A stretch of DNA of 64,000 nt from [Clostridium] scindens ATCC 35704 (GCF_004295125.1 NZ_CP036170.1:310001-374000); one strand, 5' to 3'; numbered from the stretch's first letter, positions 22,679-31,048 are shown. The notes: generated by a model from the letters alone, not told the origin. Program-made: numbers and translations.

Positions 22679-23164
22679 ATGAGAAAGAAATTTCTAATCG
22701 CCGCTTTACCGGCAATGATCTCACTATTAGTAGTATCTTGTGGAAAGTATCAAAAAGATGTATGGGCGTTTCTCGATGTCAAAATTGGTGATTCAAAGGA
22801 AGATGTTAAAGAGAACTACGGAGATGATTGGGAATTAAACCAGGGTGACGTATATGCATATACAAACATTAAAAGCCCATATGACTGCGAAGAACAATAT
22901 GTTAGTTTTTTATTTGATAGTGATGAAATCATATATTCAATTAATGCAACGTGGACACTGGAGACTGCTGATGAAGCAAAAAAACTTTTCGATTCATTAA
23001 AGAAAAAATCTACAAAACAGTATGGTGATGAATATGAATCTGGAAAAAGCGATAATCCTGCTGAATATGCAAGGTGGTCATCTGATTCATCAATAATAAA
23101 TATTTCGTTGACAGATGATGATTTAAACGGTAACAAAGTATCAATCAATATTAGAAAAGAATAA
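22679..23164 (+). CDS. lysogeny-module lipoprotein
   Basis: This 161-residue lipoprotein has a signal peptide MRKKFLIAALPAMISLLVVSC with a lipobox ending at Cys21, then a mature domain of about 140 residues. That domain carries FLDVKIGDSKEDVKENYGDD, a pattern of small beta-rich lipoproteins (SmpA/BamE-like repeats of the type KxGxSKxxVxxxxG). The gene sits between repressor and integrase, the classical place of the superinfection-exclusion lipoprotein Ltp of the Streptococcus phage TP-J34. The function is inferred from that position and topology, not from similarity. RBS is GAGAGGGACAAT. Confidence 0.75.
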   Translation: MRKKFLIAALPAMISLLVVSCGKYQKDVWAFLDVKIGDSKEDVKENYGDDWELNQGDVYAYTNIKSPYDCEEQYVSFLFDSDEIIYSINATWTLETADEAKKLFDSLKKKSTKQYGDEYESGKSDNPAEYARWSSDSSIINISLTDDDLNGNKVSINIRKE

Positions 23165-23267
23165 AATAAAACCGCCCAGTGCTACCAACACCGAGCGGAA
23201 ATGATACATCCTAGAAGATGCACCAAATTGTTAACACGTATATTGTAGCATCTTCCAGGGCACTCGG

Positions 23268-23294
23268 TCAATCAGAACGAAAGTTCGTGATTGA
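23268..23294. promoter_or_regulatory. hairpin and LexA-like box before the integrase gene
   Basis: TCAATCA-GAAC-GAAA-GTTC-G-TGATTGA forms an 11-bp stem with a GAAA loop and one bulged G, followed on the plus strand by TGTTATTTTTATAC (terminator-like). Its centre also matches the LexA box pattern (A)GAAC-N4-GTTCG at 23274-23287. Confidence 0.5.
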
Positions 23295-23331
23295 GTGTTA
23301 TTTTTATACGCATTTTTAAGGAGGATGAAAC

Positions 23332-24429
23332 ATGGCAAAGAAAAAAACGCCCGTACTACCATCTGGCAACTACAACAAGAAAGTATATGATTACACTGAC
23401 AGTTCCGGTAAAAGAATATATCGATCATTCACGTCCGATGATGAAGATGAACTTAACTTCATGGTCGCAGAATTCAAACTGCGGAAGAAAAAGACCAAGG
23501 GACATCCAGAGCGTATGACTCTAAATGAAGCAATCACAAAGTACATTTCCACATCTGATGCAGTCCTTGGAGCCAAGACGATAGAGGAATATGAAAAGAT
23601 ACAGAAAAACGGATTCCAAATGCTTATGGATGTGGAATTGGAGAAAATCACTAAGGAATTACTTATAGAGGCTGTTAACACCGAAGCCAAGCGGCCTTGC
23701 AAGCGGCACACGAAGAACCCCAAGCCCATATCTCCAAAAACGCTTAAAAACGAATATGGCTTGATATCCTCTGTTATCAAGCGTTATTGCCCTGGCGTTG
23801 ACACCAACGTAACCTTGCCAGCGGTACAGCCGCCTATAAAGAGCCTGCTGCCGCCTGAGGTTATTTTTGAGATCGTAAAGGGGGAAGAAATCGAACTTGC
23901 CGTATTGATCGCAATGTGGCTGAGTTTCTCGGCATCTGAATTGAGGGGGCTGAAACGTTCTTCCATCCACGGAAACTATATACAGATAGATCAGGTTATC
24001 GTAGATGTCAGGAATACACCAGTGGAAAAAGATGTAGCGAAGGTTGACACGCGAAAGCGCAAGCATAGAATTCCGCCATATATCAAGGAATTAATTGATA
24101 TGCTGCCAGAGGACCAGGAATATCTTATACCGTTCTCAGCATCCGTACTGTCTAAACGATGGACAAGGCTTCTTAAAAGGAATGGATTGCCACACATGAC
24201 ATTCCACGAACTACGCCATGTAAATGCATCTGTAATGGCAACTCTACACATACCAGACAAGTACGCTATGGAACGTGGCGGGTGGAAGTCGGACAAGGTT
24301 ATGAAGCAGACATACACCCATACTTTCGATGAGGTAAGAGAAAAGTCAGATGAGATCATAGATGACTTTTTTGAGAGAAGAAGAAAAATGGGAGAAAAGA
24401 TTATACCTATGAGGGGTATAAGGCAATAA
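23332..24429 (+). CDS. int: prophage integrase, tyrosine recombinase
   Basis: This 365-residue integrase has a basic N-terminal arm-binding domain (residues 1-60, YNKKVYDYTDSSGKRIYR), a core-binding domain (65-165) and a catalytic domain with HELRH (His292, Arg295), GGW (Trp318) and the nucleophile in QTYTH (Tyr328). The position of the first catalytic arginine reads FSASELRGL, with Ser200 where Arg is expected. GGAGGATGAAAC precedes the ATG. It lies next to tRNA-Pro(GGG), the probable attachment site. Confidence 0.9.
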   Translation: MAKKKTPVLPSGNYNKKVYDYTDSSGKRIYRSFTSDDEDELNFMVAEFKLRKKKTKGHPERMTLNEAITKYISTSDAVLGAKTIEEYEKIQKNGFQMLMDVELEKITKELLIEAVNTEAKRPCKRHTKNPKPISPKTLKNEYGLISSVIKRYCPGVDTNVTLPAVQPPIKSLLPPEVIFEIVKGEEIELAVLIAMWLSFSASELRGLKRSSIHGNYIQIDQVIVDVRNTPVEKDVAKVDTRKRKHRIPPYIKELIDMLPEDQEYLIPFSASVLSKRWTRLLKRNGLPHMTFHELRHVNASVMATLHIPDKYAMERGGWKSDKVMKQTYTHTFDEVREKSDEIIDDFFERRRKMGEKIIPMRGIRQ

Positions 24430-24452
24430 AATTGAGCGATTTTAATATGCGA

Positions 24453-24476
24453 TTTCGTGTTGCATTTCGTGTTGCA
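24453..24476 (+). repeat. tandem 12-nt repeat, possible integrase arm site
   Basis: TTTCGTGTTGCA occurs twice without spacing. A partly complementary TTGCAAC follows about 25 bases later. Its place between the integrase stop and the tRNA suggests an arm-type integrase site. Confidence 0.5.
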
Positions 24477-24531
24477 TTTTATTATATTTTGATGTTATTT
24501 TTGCAACATGATGGATTAATTCTAAAATATC

Positions 24532-24572
24532 AAAATGCGCTATCCCTATATTTACAAAGGATAGCGCATTTT
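24532..24572. terminator. strong bidirectional terminator next to the tRNA-Pro gene
   Basis: AAAATGCGCTATCC pairs perfectly with GGATAGCGCATTTT around a 13-base loop. It has A/T tails on both strands and ends the integrase transcript and the leftward tRNA transcript. Confidence 0.85.
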
Positions 24573-24589
24573 CAATGATTAATAAATAG

Positions 24590-24664
24590 TCGGGGTAACA
24601 GGATTCGAACCTGCGGCCTCACGGCCCCCAGCCGTGCGCTCTGACCAAACTGAGCCATACCCCG
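24590..24664 (-). tRNA. tRNA-Pro(GGG)
   Basis: A 75-base cloverleaf without CCA: acceptor CGGGGTA/TACCCCG, anticodon stem CACGG/CCGTG with loop CTGGGGG (anticodon GGG), T loop TTCGAAT. Its 3' end faces the integrase gene, so it is the probable bacterial attachment site; the second copy of the core would lie beyond the left edge of the window. Confidence 0.95.
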
Positions 24665-24729
24665 CTAGAGATATTCTATCGAATCGCGTCGAATATTGCA
24701 AGTACTATTTTCTTTTTTTATGAATCCTT

Positions 24730-24757
24730 TTTATAATTCCCATTTCTATGGTACAAT
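24730..24757 (+). promoter_or_regulatory. dapB promoter with extended -10
   Basis: TTTATA (24730-24735) and the extended -10 TGGTACAAT (TACAAT at 24752-24757) are spaced 16 bases apart. The same TGGTACAAT occurs upstream of the LysR gene (47167) and, on the minus strand, before glpK (57641-57646). Confidence 0.5.
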
Positions 24758-24807
24758 AATCATAGTTTATATCAGGTATTTCATTGTATGTGAAAGGAGT
24801 ATATATT

Positions 24808-25605
24808 ATGAAAGTAATAGTTGTAGGACCACGAGGAAAAATGGGAAAACTAATCACGCAGGCGGCGGCTGCCAGGGATGACATGGAACTGATGGCTGGC
24901 GTGGGACCAAAGGGCCGCGATTACATAGGAAAGGATCTGGGAACGGTTGCCATGATTGGCCGCGAGCTGGGCGTTCCTGTTACCGATGACTTGGAAAGCG
25001 TTATTGACGGCTGTGACGTCATTATAGATTTTTCCACAAAGGAGACTGCTATGGACGTGCTGTCTCTTGCTATCTCTCACAAGAAGGCACTTGTATGCGG
25101 CACCACCGGATTTGCCGAAGAAGAGATGCAGCGCTTTGCGGATGCCGCCAAAGATATTCCTATGCTGTACGCCGCCAACACTTCCAAATTAGTCAACATT
25201 ATGAATAAATTGCTGGAACTGGTAGCCACGACTCTAAAAGATGAGATTGATATCGAGATCCTGGAAATGCATGACCAGTGGAAAAAGGATGCTCCCAGCG
25301 GCACTTCCAGGGAAATGGGCGAAATCATGGCCCACGCTTTTGGCAAGGAATTAAAAGATGTCGCCGTATACGGGCGGGAGGGTGTATCGCCCAGAGAGCC
25401 TGGCACGATTGGCTACCACTCCCTGCGGGCAGGGAATATCCCAAGCAGCCACACCGTATTCTTTGGCGGCATGGGCGAGCGCCTTGAAATTACCCACCAC
25501 TCTTACAACTGGGAATGCTTTGCAAGAGGCGCTTGCGACTGCGCCGCATTCCTGGCAGATAAGGCGCCGGGCTTCTACACCATTAAGGATGTATTAAACT
25601 TATAA
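24808..25605 (+). CDS. dapB: 4-hydroxy-tetrahydrodipicolinate reductase DapB
   Basis: This 265-residue cytoplasmic enzyme makes tetrahydrodipicolinate for lysine and diaminopimelate. The N-terminal Rossmann motif VVGPRGKMGKLI binds NAD(P)H. CGTTGF (about residues 94-99) and the substrate motif EMHDQWKKDAPSGT, with lysine and the DAPSGT signature, are characteristic. The C-terminus contains GGMGERLEITHHSYNWECFA. The start at 24808 is chosen for GAAAGGAGTATATATT; an earlier in-frame ATG (24784) lacks it. It stands alone rather than next to dapA. Confidence 0.95.
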   Translation: MKVIVVGPRGKMGKLITQAAAARDDMELMAGVGPKGRDYIGKDLGTVAMIGRELGVPVTDDLESVIDGCDVIIDFSTKETAMDVLSLAISHKKALVCGTTGFAEEEMQRFADAAKDIPMLYAANTSKLVNIMNKLLELVATTLKDEIDIEILEMHDQWKKDAPSGTSREMGEIMAHAFGKELKDVAVYGREGVSPREPGTIGYHSLRAGNIPSSHTVFFGGMGERLEITHHSYNWECFARGACDCAAFLADKAPGFYTIKDVLNL

Positions 25606-25644
25606 TAAATCGTAAATTCTTCTTGCCATCTGACAAGCAAGGAA

Positions 25645-25678
25645 GTATAATTGTATTAATCAAATAATACAATTATAC
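25645..25678. promoter_or_regulatory. perfect 14-bp inverted repeat before the YbjQ gene
   Basis: GTATAATTGTATTA-ATCAAA-TAATACAATTATAC is a perfect palindrome with a 6-base loop. It is AT-rich, without a T tail, and lies 10 bases before the ribosome-binding site of the gene at 25702. It is better read as an operator than a terminator. Confidence 0.5.
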
Positions 25679-25701
25679 ATTATCTAAAGGAGGACTATGC
25701 A

Positions 25702-26016
25702 ATGATCTTAGTAAATACAGATTATATCTCAGGTAAAAATTTTGAAATGATCGGCCTTGTAAGAGGAACCATGATCCAATCCGTTCATTTTGGAAAAGAT
25801 ATTATGAACAGTTTCAAGACTCTGGTAGGCGGCGAACTTACATCCTATACAGAGATGATGAACGAGGCAAGGGCTATTGCTACCAAGCGCATGTGTGACG
25901 ATGCACAGGCCATGGGTGCGGACGCGGTGGTCAACATCCGCTATGCTTCCAGCGCTGTCATGCAGGGCGCGGCAGAGGTTATGGCATACGGCACGGCAGT
26001 TAAGTTTGTGGAATAG
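25702..26016 (+). CDS. YbjQ/UPF0145 family protein
   Basis: This 104-residue protein matches the YbjQ family: a beta strand and turn YISGKNFEMIGLVRGTMIQS, then GGELTSYTEMMNEARAIA with helix, then AQAMGADAVVNIRYASS and the closing AYGTAVKF. Family members form pentamers; a heavy-metal-binding role has been suggested. It is monocistronic, with AAAGGAGGACTATGCA upstream and an inverted repeat in its leader, and ends before a strong terminator. Confidence 0.9.
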   Translation: MILVNTDYISGKNFEMIGLVRGTMIQSVHFGKDIMNSFKTLVGGELTSYTEMMNEARAIATKRMCDDAQAMGADAVVNIRYASSAVMQGAAEVMAYGTAVKFVE

Positions 26017-26040
26017 GCATACAGCCAGGGATAAAATATA

Positions 26041-26079
26041 AAGGACGCATAACACTTTGATTTCATGTTATGCGTCCTT
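26041..26079. terminator. bidirectional terminator between convergent genes
   Basis: AAGGACGCATAACA pairs with TGTTATGCGTCCTT (13-14 bp) and is followed on the plus strand by ATTTATTC. It separates the YbjQ gene from the leftward nucleotidyltransferase gene. Confidence 0.85.
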
Positions 26080-26085
26080 ATTTAT

Positions 26086-26673
26086 TCACATCAGGTTAAT
26101 ATCCTTTTCGTCCATCCGCATTTTTTCCAATCGCTTGATTCGTTCATCCAGATGGTTCTCCGTCAGATAACGATATACGCTTTTGGGTACCAGATGGGCC
26201 CATTCCTGGTCGGTGGCGATGCAGCTTCTGATCCAGGAGGCGGTCACGCCTTTTTCTTCCGGCGCCTTTCTCCACAAAACCTCTACGTCCAGCCCAAGGC
26301 TTCTTAATATCTTGTATTTCTCCTCGTCCCATTCATCGCACAGTCCCATATAGTATACGGCCTCTTTGGGTGCATACTGGAGAATATACTCGGGGCAGCT
26401 GATTGGGAACGGAATCACGTCGTACTCGGATTCCGGGACCCGAAACTCCTGCATAGCTCCCCGTATCATCTCATAGCGTTCAAAATAGGTAAGCGGGTTG
26501 GCCGATTTGGCCGAACGGTTGATATCATTGACCGAATCCCTGGTATGCATGCTGTCTGGGTTCGTAATGCCAATGTATAATTTCCTGCAGCGCATCTTGG
26601 CAGCCAGGATATACTCCATATGCTTCAAGTGGAGTACCTGGAATCTTCCATGTATTACTCCGGTTTCAATCAT
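26086..26673 (-). CDS. NMN adenylyltransferase-like protein (cytidylyltransferase superfamily)
   Basis: This 195-residue protein has the nucleotidyltransferase signature GRFQVLHLKHMEYI (HxxH-like, residues 9-22) and a second-site motif TASWIRSCI (ISxTxxR-like). The NadR/NadM type uses these to join a nucleotide monophosphate to ATP; GITNPDSMHTRDS is also typical of the archaeal-type NMNAT. It likely works in NAD synthesis, or may be a related phosphopantetheine-type enzyme. Its start at 26673 follows only a weak GGGAGAATACGT. The exact substrate is not settled by sequence. Confidence 0.75.
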   Translation of the reverse strand: MIETGVIHGRFQVLHLKHMEYILAAKMRCRKLYIGITNPDSMHTRDSVNDINRSAKSANPLTYFERYEMIRGAMQEFRVPESEYDVIPFPISCPEYILQYAPKEAVYYMGLCDEWDEEKYKILRSLGLDVEVLWRKAPEEKGVTASWIRSCIATDQEWAHLVPKSVYRYLTENHLDERIKRLEKMRMDEKDINLM

Positions 26674-26767
26674 ACGTATTCTCCCTTTTTCGGGTAAAAG
26701 CCCCTCTTAGATTCATCCTTATTATTGCACTTTTAGTATACTCTGATACATCTTTTGATTGCAAGCA

Positions 26768-28348
26768 CTATTTCTGGTTGGCAGGCTCCACTGCTACGGA
26801 CTTTCCTTTGATCTTGGCATGATCCATCGCATTCAGGATATCCCTGGCGTATTCTCTTGGCACCTCTACGAAGGTATACTTATCATACATATCGATGGTT
26901 CCCACTACCTTGCCCGGCAATCCGCTCTCTCCTGCCAGCGCGCCCAGAATATCGCCCGGCTTTGCTTTATGCTTTTTTCCAATATTGATGAACAATCGTA
27001 CCATTCCTGGCTCCTCTGCTCCTGTATCCTCGAACATATCTTCACCGTCTTCTTCTTTGGTTCCTGAACACAGTTTCAAAAGCGCGGCGGCAATATCCAT
27101 GCTGGTATAGTCTGAATCGTTTACTTCCGCCTGAATCATCTGGAAATACGTGGTAAGATCCTCTTCCTCGATAATCCGGTTGATGGTTTCCATCAGCTTA
27201 TCCATCTTAGTATTGGCAACATCGTCAAGAGACGGCACTTTCTGTGCATATATCTTAGTCTTGCAGTATCTCTGGATTTCCTTCAGCTTGTATACTTCCT
27301 TGCCGGTAACGAATGAGAAGGAACGGCCGACACGTCCTGCACGCCCTGTCCTTCCGATTCTATGAACGTAATACTCATCATCCTGCGGAAGATCATAATT
27401 GAATACTGCCTCTACTTCTTCAACGTCAATGCCCCTGGCCGCCACATCTGTAGCTACCAGAATCTCTGTCTTCCCTTTTCGGAACCCATCCATGACGCGG
27501 TCTCTCTGGGCCTGCTTCATATCTCCGTGAAGTCCGGCCGCAAAATAGCCTCTTCCCAGAAGCCCATTTACCAGCAGGTCAACCTGTTTCTTCGTATTAC
27601 AAAAGATAACGGAAAGTTTCGGATTGTAAATGTCGAGAAGCCTGGAGAGCACTTCCTCTTTATTCTTCGGCTTTACTTCGTAATAGAACTGTTCAATATT
27701 TGGAACCGTCAGTTCTTTTTTGGTAACCTTGATCAATTCAGCGTTCTTCTGGAATCTCTTAGTGATATCCAGAATCGGCTTTGGCATGGTCGCAGAGAAA
27801 AGAACGGTCTGACGCTCTTCGGGCACGCCTTCCAGAATCGTCTCAATATCTTCCCTAAATCCCATGTTCAGCATCTCATCTGCCTCGTCCAGGACTACGG
27901 TATGGACATTCTCCATCTTTACCGTCTTTCTTCTCATATGGTCCATCACACGTCCGGGTGTTCCGATAATCAGCTGCGTACCGCTTTTTAATGAACGGAT
28001 CTGCTTAACGATCTCCTGTCCTCCATAGATCGGAAGCACCTTGATCGCATGCATATATTTGGCCAGATTCCGGATTTCTTCCGCCACCTGGATAGCCAGT
28101 TCTCTGGTAGGGCACAGGACGATGGCCTGTAACTTCTTATTCTTGGGATCTATCTTTTCCAGCAGGGGAATTCCAAATGCCGCCGTCTTTCCTGTTCCGG
28201 TCTGAGCCTGGCCGATGATGTCTTTTCCCTCCAGCATAGCCGGAATCGCCTTCGCCTGAATCGGTGACGCCTCTTCAAATCCCATGTTCTTTACTGCTTT
28301 CATAATCTCCGGGCATAATCCCAGATCTTCAAATCTTGCTTCTTCCAT
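26768..28348 (-). CDS. DEAD-box RNA helicase with DbpA-type RNA-binding domain
   Basis: This 526-residue helicase has all core motifs: Q motif SPIQAKAIP, Walker A AQTGTGKT (residues 48-55), PTREL, GTPGR, DEAD (LDEADEM), SAT (FSATM), and HRIGRTGRAG. After a helical region (about 370-440), a C-terminal DbpA-like RNA-binding domain (RLFINIGKKHKAKPGDILGA, then GLPGKVVGTIDM) completes it. This is the CsdA/DeaD type that aids ribosome assembly and cold growth. It is monocistronic; the terminator of the YdbT gene lies just upstream. Confidence 0.95.
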   Translation of the reverse strand: MEEARFEDLGLCPEIMKAVKNMGFEEASPIQAKAIPAMLEGKDIIGQAQTGTGKTAAFGIPLLEKIDPKNKKLQAIVLCPTRELAIQVAEEIRNLAKYMHAIKVLPIYGGQEIVKQIRSLKSGTQLIIGTPGRVMDHMRRKTVKMENVHTVVLDEADEMLNMGFREDIETILEGVPEERQTVLFSATMPKPILDITKRFQKNAELIKVTKKELTVPNIEQFYYEVKPKNKEEVLSRLLDIYNPKLSVIFCNTKKQVDLLVNGLLGRGYFAAGLHGDMKQAQRDRVMDGFRKGKTEILVATDVAARGIDVEEVEAVFNYDLPQDDEYYVHRIGRTGRAGRVGRSFSFVTGKEVYKLKEIQRYCKTKIYAQKVPSLDDVANTKMDKLMETINRIIEEEDLTTYFQMIQAEVNDSDYTSMDIAAALLKLCSGTKEEDGEDMFEDTGAEEPGMVRLFINIGKKHKAKPGDILGALAGESGLPGKVVGTIDMYDKYTFVEVPREYARDILNAMDHAKIKGKSVAVEPANQK

Positions 28349-28372
28349 TAATTACATATTCCTTTCAAGTCT

Positions 28373-28410
28373 CAAAAAAAATACTCTTTACCTGAACCCA
28401 AGTAAAGAGT
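28373..28410 (-). terminator. terminator of the YdbS-YdbT operon
   Basis: On the minus strand ACTCTTTAC pairs with GTAAAGAGT (28383-28410) and is followed by TTTTTTTT (28373-28381). It ends the leftward operon before the helicase gene. Confidence 0.85.
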
Positions 28411-28429
28411 ACTCACACAGTTTCCTTTG

Positions 28430-29917
28430 CTATGATACCATATTTGACTTGATTATGTCTACTTCTTTTTTCGGAAAATATGGAATTCCCTGCACCCGGC
28501 TGTCTGCGCTGGCCAGAAGATACAGGCTGCCTTTCTGGATTCCCATACGTTTCGCGATAAAATTCTGCTCCAGCTGGACATGCTGGATCTTCTCATAAGA
28601 CACATAGGATAGGCAGCGGCGGAAATAGCCGTTCGCCAGGACTACGCATTTCTTGCCCACGGCAAAGCCTGCGGTGGCATACCGAAGCGCCATCAAGAAG
28701 ATCGTTAAGGCGATGAGCCCTGCCATTCCTGCCCCTATCCATCCTCTGTAGCGGGGCAGCAACTCTGCTAAGGTCCCCGCTACGCCTGCCACGACCGCGC
28801 AGTAAGCCAGCAGAGGCATCATCCAGGCTGCCAGGGTCCCCTTTGGCTGTCTGGATACCGGCATTCTGACCGCATCTTCAAATTCCGGCAGAAGACTATG
28901 CAGCTTAGCATCCAGCGCTTCTTTCTTACTGTAGAGCAGCAGGAAGGACTGCTTCTCCGCTTCGTCATCTCCCATCCCGACGTTCACGATCTCCGCCATA
29001 TATCTGTGTGACATCCGTCCAAGAAGCGACTGGGTCAGCTTCAATGCATTGATCTTGTCCACCGGTATGGTATAACTTACCTTTTTCAAGAATCCGTAAC
29101 GTATATACAGCCGGTCTTCTATTCTCTTTACTTTGAAATCATAGTATTTGACAAATCCTTTGATAATATCCCACAATGCTGACATAAATACGGTGGCCAT
29201 CACCAGAATGCTCGCCAGGATTCCCATAATGCTTTTTCCGGCGAATCCCTGGCCCAGCGTATCCGATACTACTTCCGCCATGCCGACGGCACATCCCAGA
29301 AGAATCAGCAGAGAGAACAGGTTGATGGAAAATAGTCCATGGACGACCATATCTCCAAGTGACGCCTCCACATCATACTGCGGCTGCCCTGCATCCGCCT
29401 TCTTTTCCTTTATGCTTTCCTCCCCGGATGCTTCCATCAGATCCATAAGATATTGACGAAGCGACTGTGCATCCTCTTTCTTAAGGACAATCGTAACATC
29501 CGTCTTGTTGGCCGTTGTCATGCTGTTTGTATCCAGTTTTATCTTGCTGGTCCCCGCCAGCATCTCGAATAGGTTCCGTTCCATATTCACATTGGATATA
29601 TTCTTGATCCCTATGGTATCTTTCTTCCGGTTAAGCGTATTTCTCTCAATCACGATGGTATTGTCATAGATGGAAATATAAGTCTTCGACCAGACGATGA
29701 ACTGCCAGGCCGCCCCAATTGCCAGCAGCAGGAGGATCGCGCCGCAAGCAAGCAAGATAACTTTCGCGTCTTTTGCATCCATTCCCGAACTATTGGCCAG
29801 AGCCTTTACATTCTGCGCCAGGCCGCTGATCGCGGCAACAATGACTAATAGCAGCACCCGTCCCAGGCGTTCTGCCACAATAGAAATATGATTTCGGAAT
29901 CTTATGTTATTCTCCAT
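28430..29917 (-). CDS. ydbT: YdbT-like membrane protein with bacterial PH (bPH2) domains
   Basis: This protein of about 495 residues alternates membrane helices with PH-like domains: RLGRVLLLVIVAAISGL (span), KTYISIYDNTIVIERN with TIGIKNISNVNMERNLFE (first bPH2), VVHGLFSINLFSLLILLGCA (span), KRIEDRLYIRYGFLKK (second), LALRYATAGFAVGKKCVVLAN (third). The start at MENNIRF (29917) is preferred for GATGGAGAAGAAG; more upstream ATGs overlap it. It pairs with the YdbS-like protein, as in Bacillus, where the pair is linked to envelope resistance. Confidence 0.85.
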   Translation of the reverse strand: MENNIRFRNHISIVAERLGRVLLLVIVAAISGLAQNVKALANSSGMDAKDAKVILLACGAILLLLAIGAAWQFIVWSKTYISIYDNTIVIERNTLNRKKDTIGIKNISNVNMERNLFEMLAGTSKIKLDTNSMTTANKTDVTIVLKKEDAQSLRQYLMDLMEASGEESIKEKKADAGQPQYDVEASLGDMVVHGLFSINLFSLLILLGCAVGMAEVVSDTLGQGFAGKSIMGILASILVMATVFMSALWDIIKGFVKYYDFKVKRIEDRLYIRYGFLKKVSYTIPVDKINALKLTQSLLGRMSHRYMAEIVNVGMGDDEAEKQSFLLLYSKKEALDAKLHSLLPEFEDAVRMPVSRQPKGTLAAWMMPLLAYCAVVAGVAGTLAELLPRYRGWIGAGMAGLIALTIFLMALRYATAGFAVGKKCVVLANGYFRRCLSYVSYEKIQHVQLEQNFIAKRMGIQKGSLYLLASADSRVQGIPYFPKKEVDIIKSNMVS

Positions 29918-30416
29918 CTTCTTCTCCATCTTCTTCCCCATCCTCTTCCCTCTGGCTGACAACGATCTCGTTGATTCTGCCTCTTAAGTTCTCTGCTATC
30001 TGTTCTGCCTTCTCTTCCTCCAGAAACCGGATCGTGACATCGCCGCCTGCGGTGGTCACCACCACCTTTGCCACTTTGAACATCTGGTCTATCGGCCCTT
30101 TCCAAGTCTGCAGCTTGTGGAGCCTTTCTATAGGAACTATATTACGCTTTACAAACAAGTATCCTTCCTTGATATCAATGCACTCTTCATTAATACTGTA
30201 CCGGTATCTGTGATACCGGAAATAGGGGCTCGCCAGCGCGTCGAATAAGATCAGGATCATAAGCGCCAGGGACACTGCCTTCAGCATATCCATATCCTTT
30301 GGAAATATCCACAGCCAATTGACCGCCCCGATCACCGCAAGCGCGATCACGCTCGCAAGCGCTGTTGCCACGTACATGCATCCCAGTGCCCGTTTTGATA
30401 ACTTTTCATACTTCAT
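29907..30416 (-). CDS. ydbS: YdbS-like membrane protein with bPH2 domain
   Basis: This 169-residue protein has two membrane spans (about residues 14-35 and 43-62) followed by a PH-like domain (RYRYSINEECIDIKEGYLFVKRNIVPIERLHKLQTW). It ends in an acidic repeat REEDGEEDGEEDGE that overlaps the start of ydbT. It is coupled to that gene by overlap. The pair is the family's usual arrangement, and the function is known only loosely (membrane stress). Confidence 0.85.
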   Translation of the reverse strand: MKYEKLSKRALGCMYVATALASVIALAVIGAVNWLWIFPKDMDMLKAVSLALMILILFDALASPYFRYHRYRYSINEECIDIKEGYLFVKRNIVPIERLHKLQTWKGPIDQMFKVAKVVVTTAGGDVTIRFLEEEKAEQIAENLRGRINEIVVSQREEDGEEDGEEDGE

Positions 30417-30514
30417 ACGAATACTCCTTCTGTCTGGTATATTGTGGATGGTAATATTGTAATGTATCTGTCCGTATTAATCCAGAAAAATTTTTGTTAT
30501 AATGTTCTTATTAC

Positions 30515-31025
30515 AAGTTCAAAGGCAACTGCTCGATCAAGACCTGGCTGTGCCAGATCGGCAAGAATACCTACCTGTCACATCTGTGAGCGGGCTGTGC
30601 GTTCCATCAAGACCCTGAAACGCAAACTTACCTCCAGGCATCTCATTATCCTTAGCCTGGTCCTGCTGCTGTTTGCAGCGGACTATGTATGGTCCCAATG
30701 CCTGGCTCCCTGGATCTATTCCATTCCTGCCGATGATGTCCAGGTTACAGAACTTTATGAACTTAAGAATGGGGATCAGGATGAAATCAGTTTTATCTTT
30801 CCGAAGGAAGAGAAAAGTCCTTCTTATGCCGCCCAGTATACCCACTCCTGCGCCTCCATCTATTATAGAGGCAAATCTGACGATGACCAGCTTATGATCT
30901 GGGAAGAAGGACAGAAGGTCGGACCTGCTCCCAGAGAGATTGAACAGAAAGTCAAAGAAGAGTACAAGAATTCACAGGAACTCGATTGGGGAACATTCAC
31001 TTACCCTATGACACTAGAGCCATAA
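30515..31025 (+). pseudogene. decayed sigma factor / anti-sigma pair
   Basis: Positions 30515-30589 encode a sigma region-2 remnant (KFKGNCSIKTWLCQIGKNTY, then a stop) that matches the intact sigma factor at 33267 (HFQGNCSVKSWLCQIAKNLY). In another frame, from about 30597 (GTG) to 31025, lies a fragment of the anti-sigma protein: a membrane helix LIILSLVLLLFAADYVW and the C-terminal motifs TELYELKNG, ASIYYRGK and MIWEEGQK. These match TQLYRLKDG, TSIYYEGK and LIWKEGQK of the gene at 33740. The middle of both genes has been deleted. It is an old copy of the intact module. Confidence 0.8.
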
Positions 31026-31048
31026 AATAGCAAGATATCATTTTATTC

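Noticed and set aside
24532-24572. Attachment-site repeat
   Set aside because: The perfect inverted repeat with A/T tails is better explained as a terminator between the integrase and tRNA-Pro.
30444-31025. Intact 193-residue protein
   Set aside because: The N-terminal half is an out-of-frame translation of a sigma-factor remnant; only the C-terminal part is real anti-sigma sequence.
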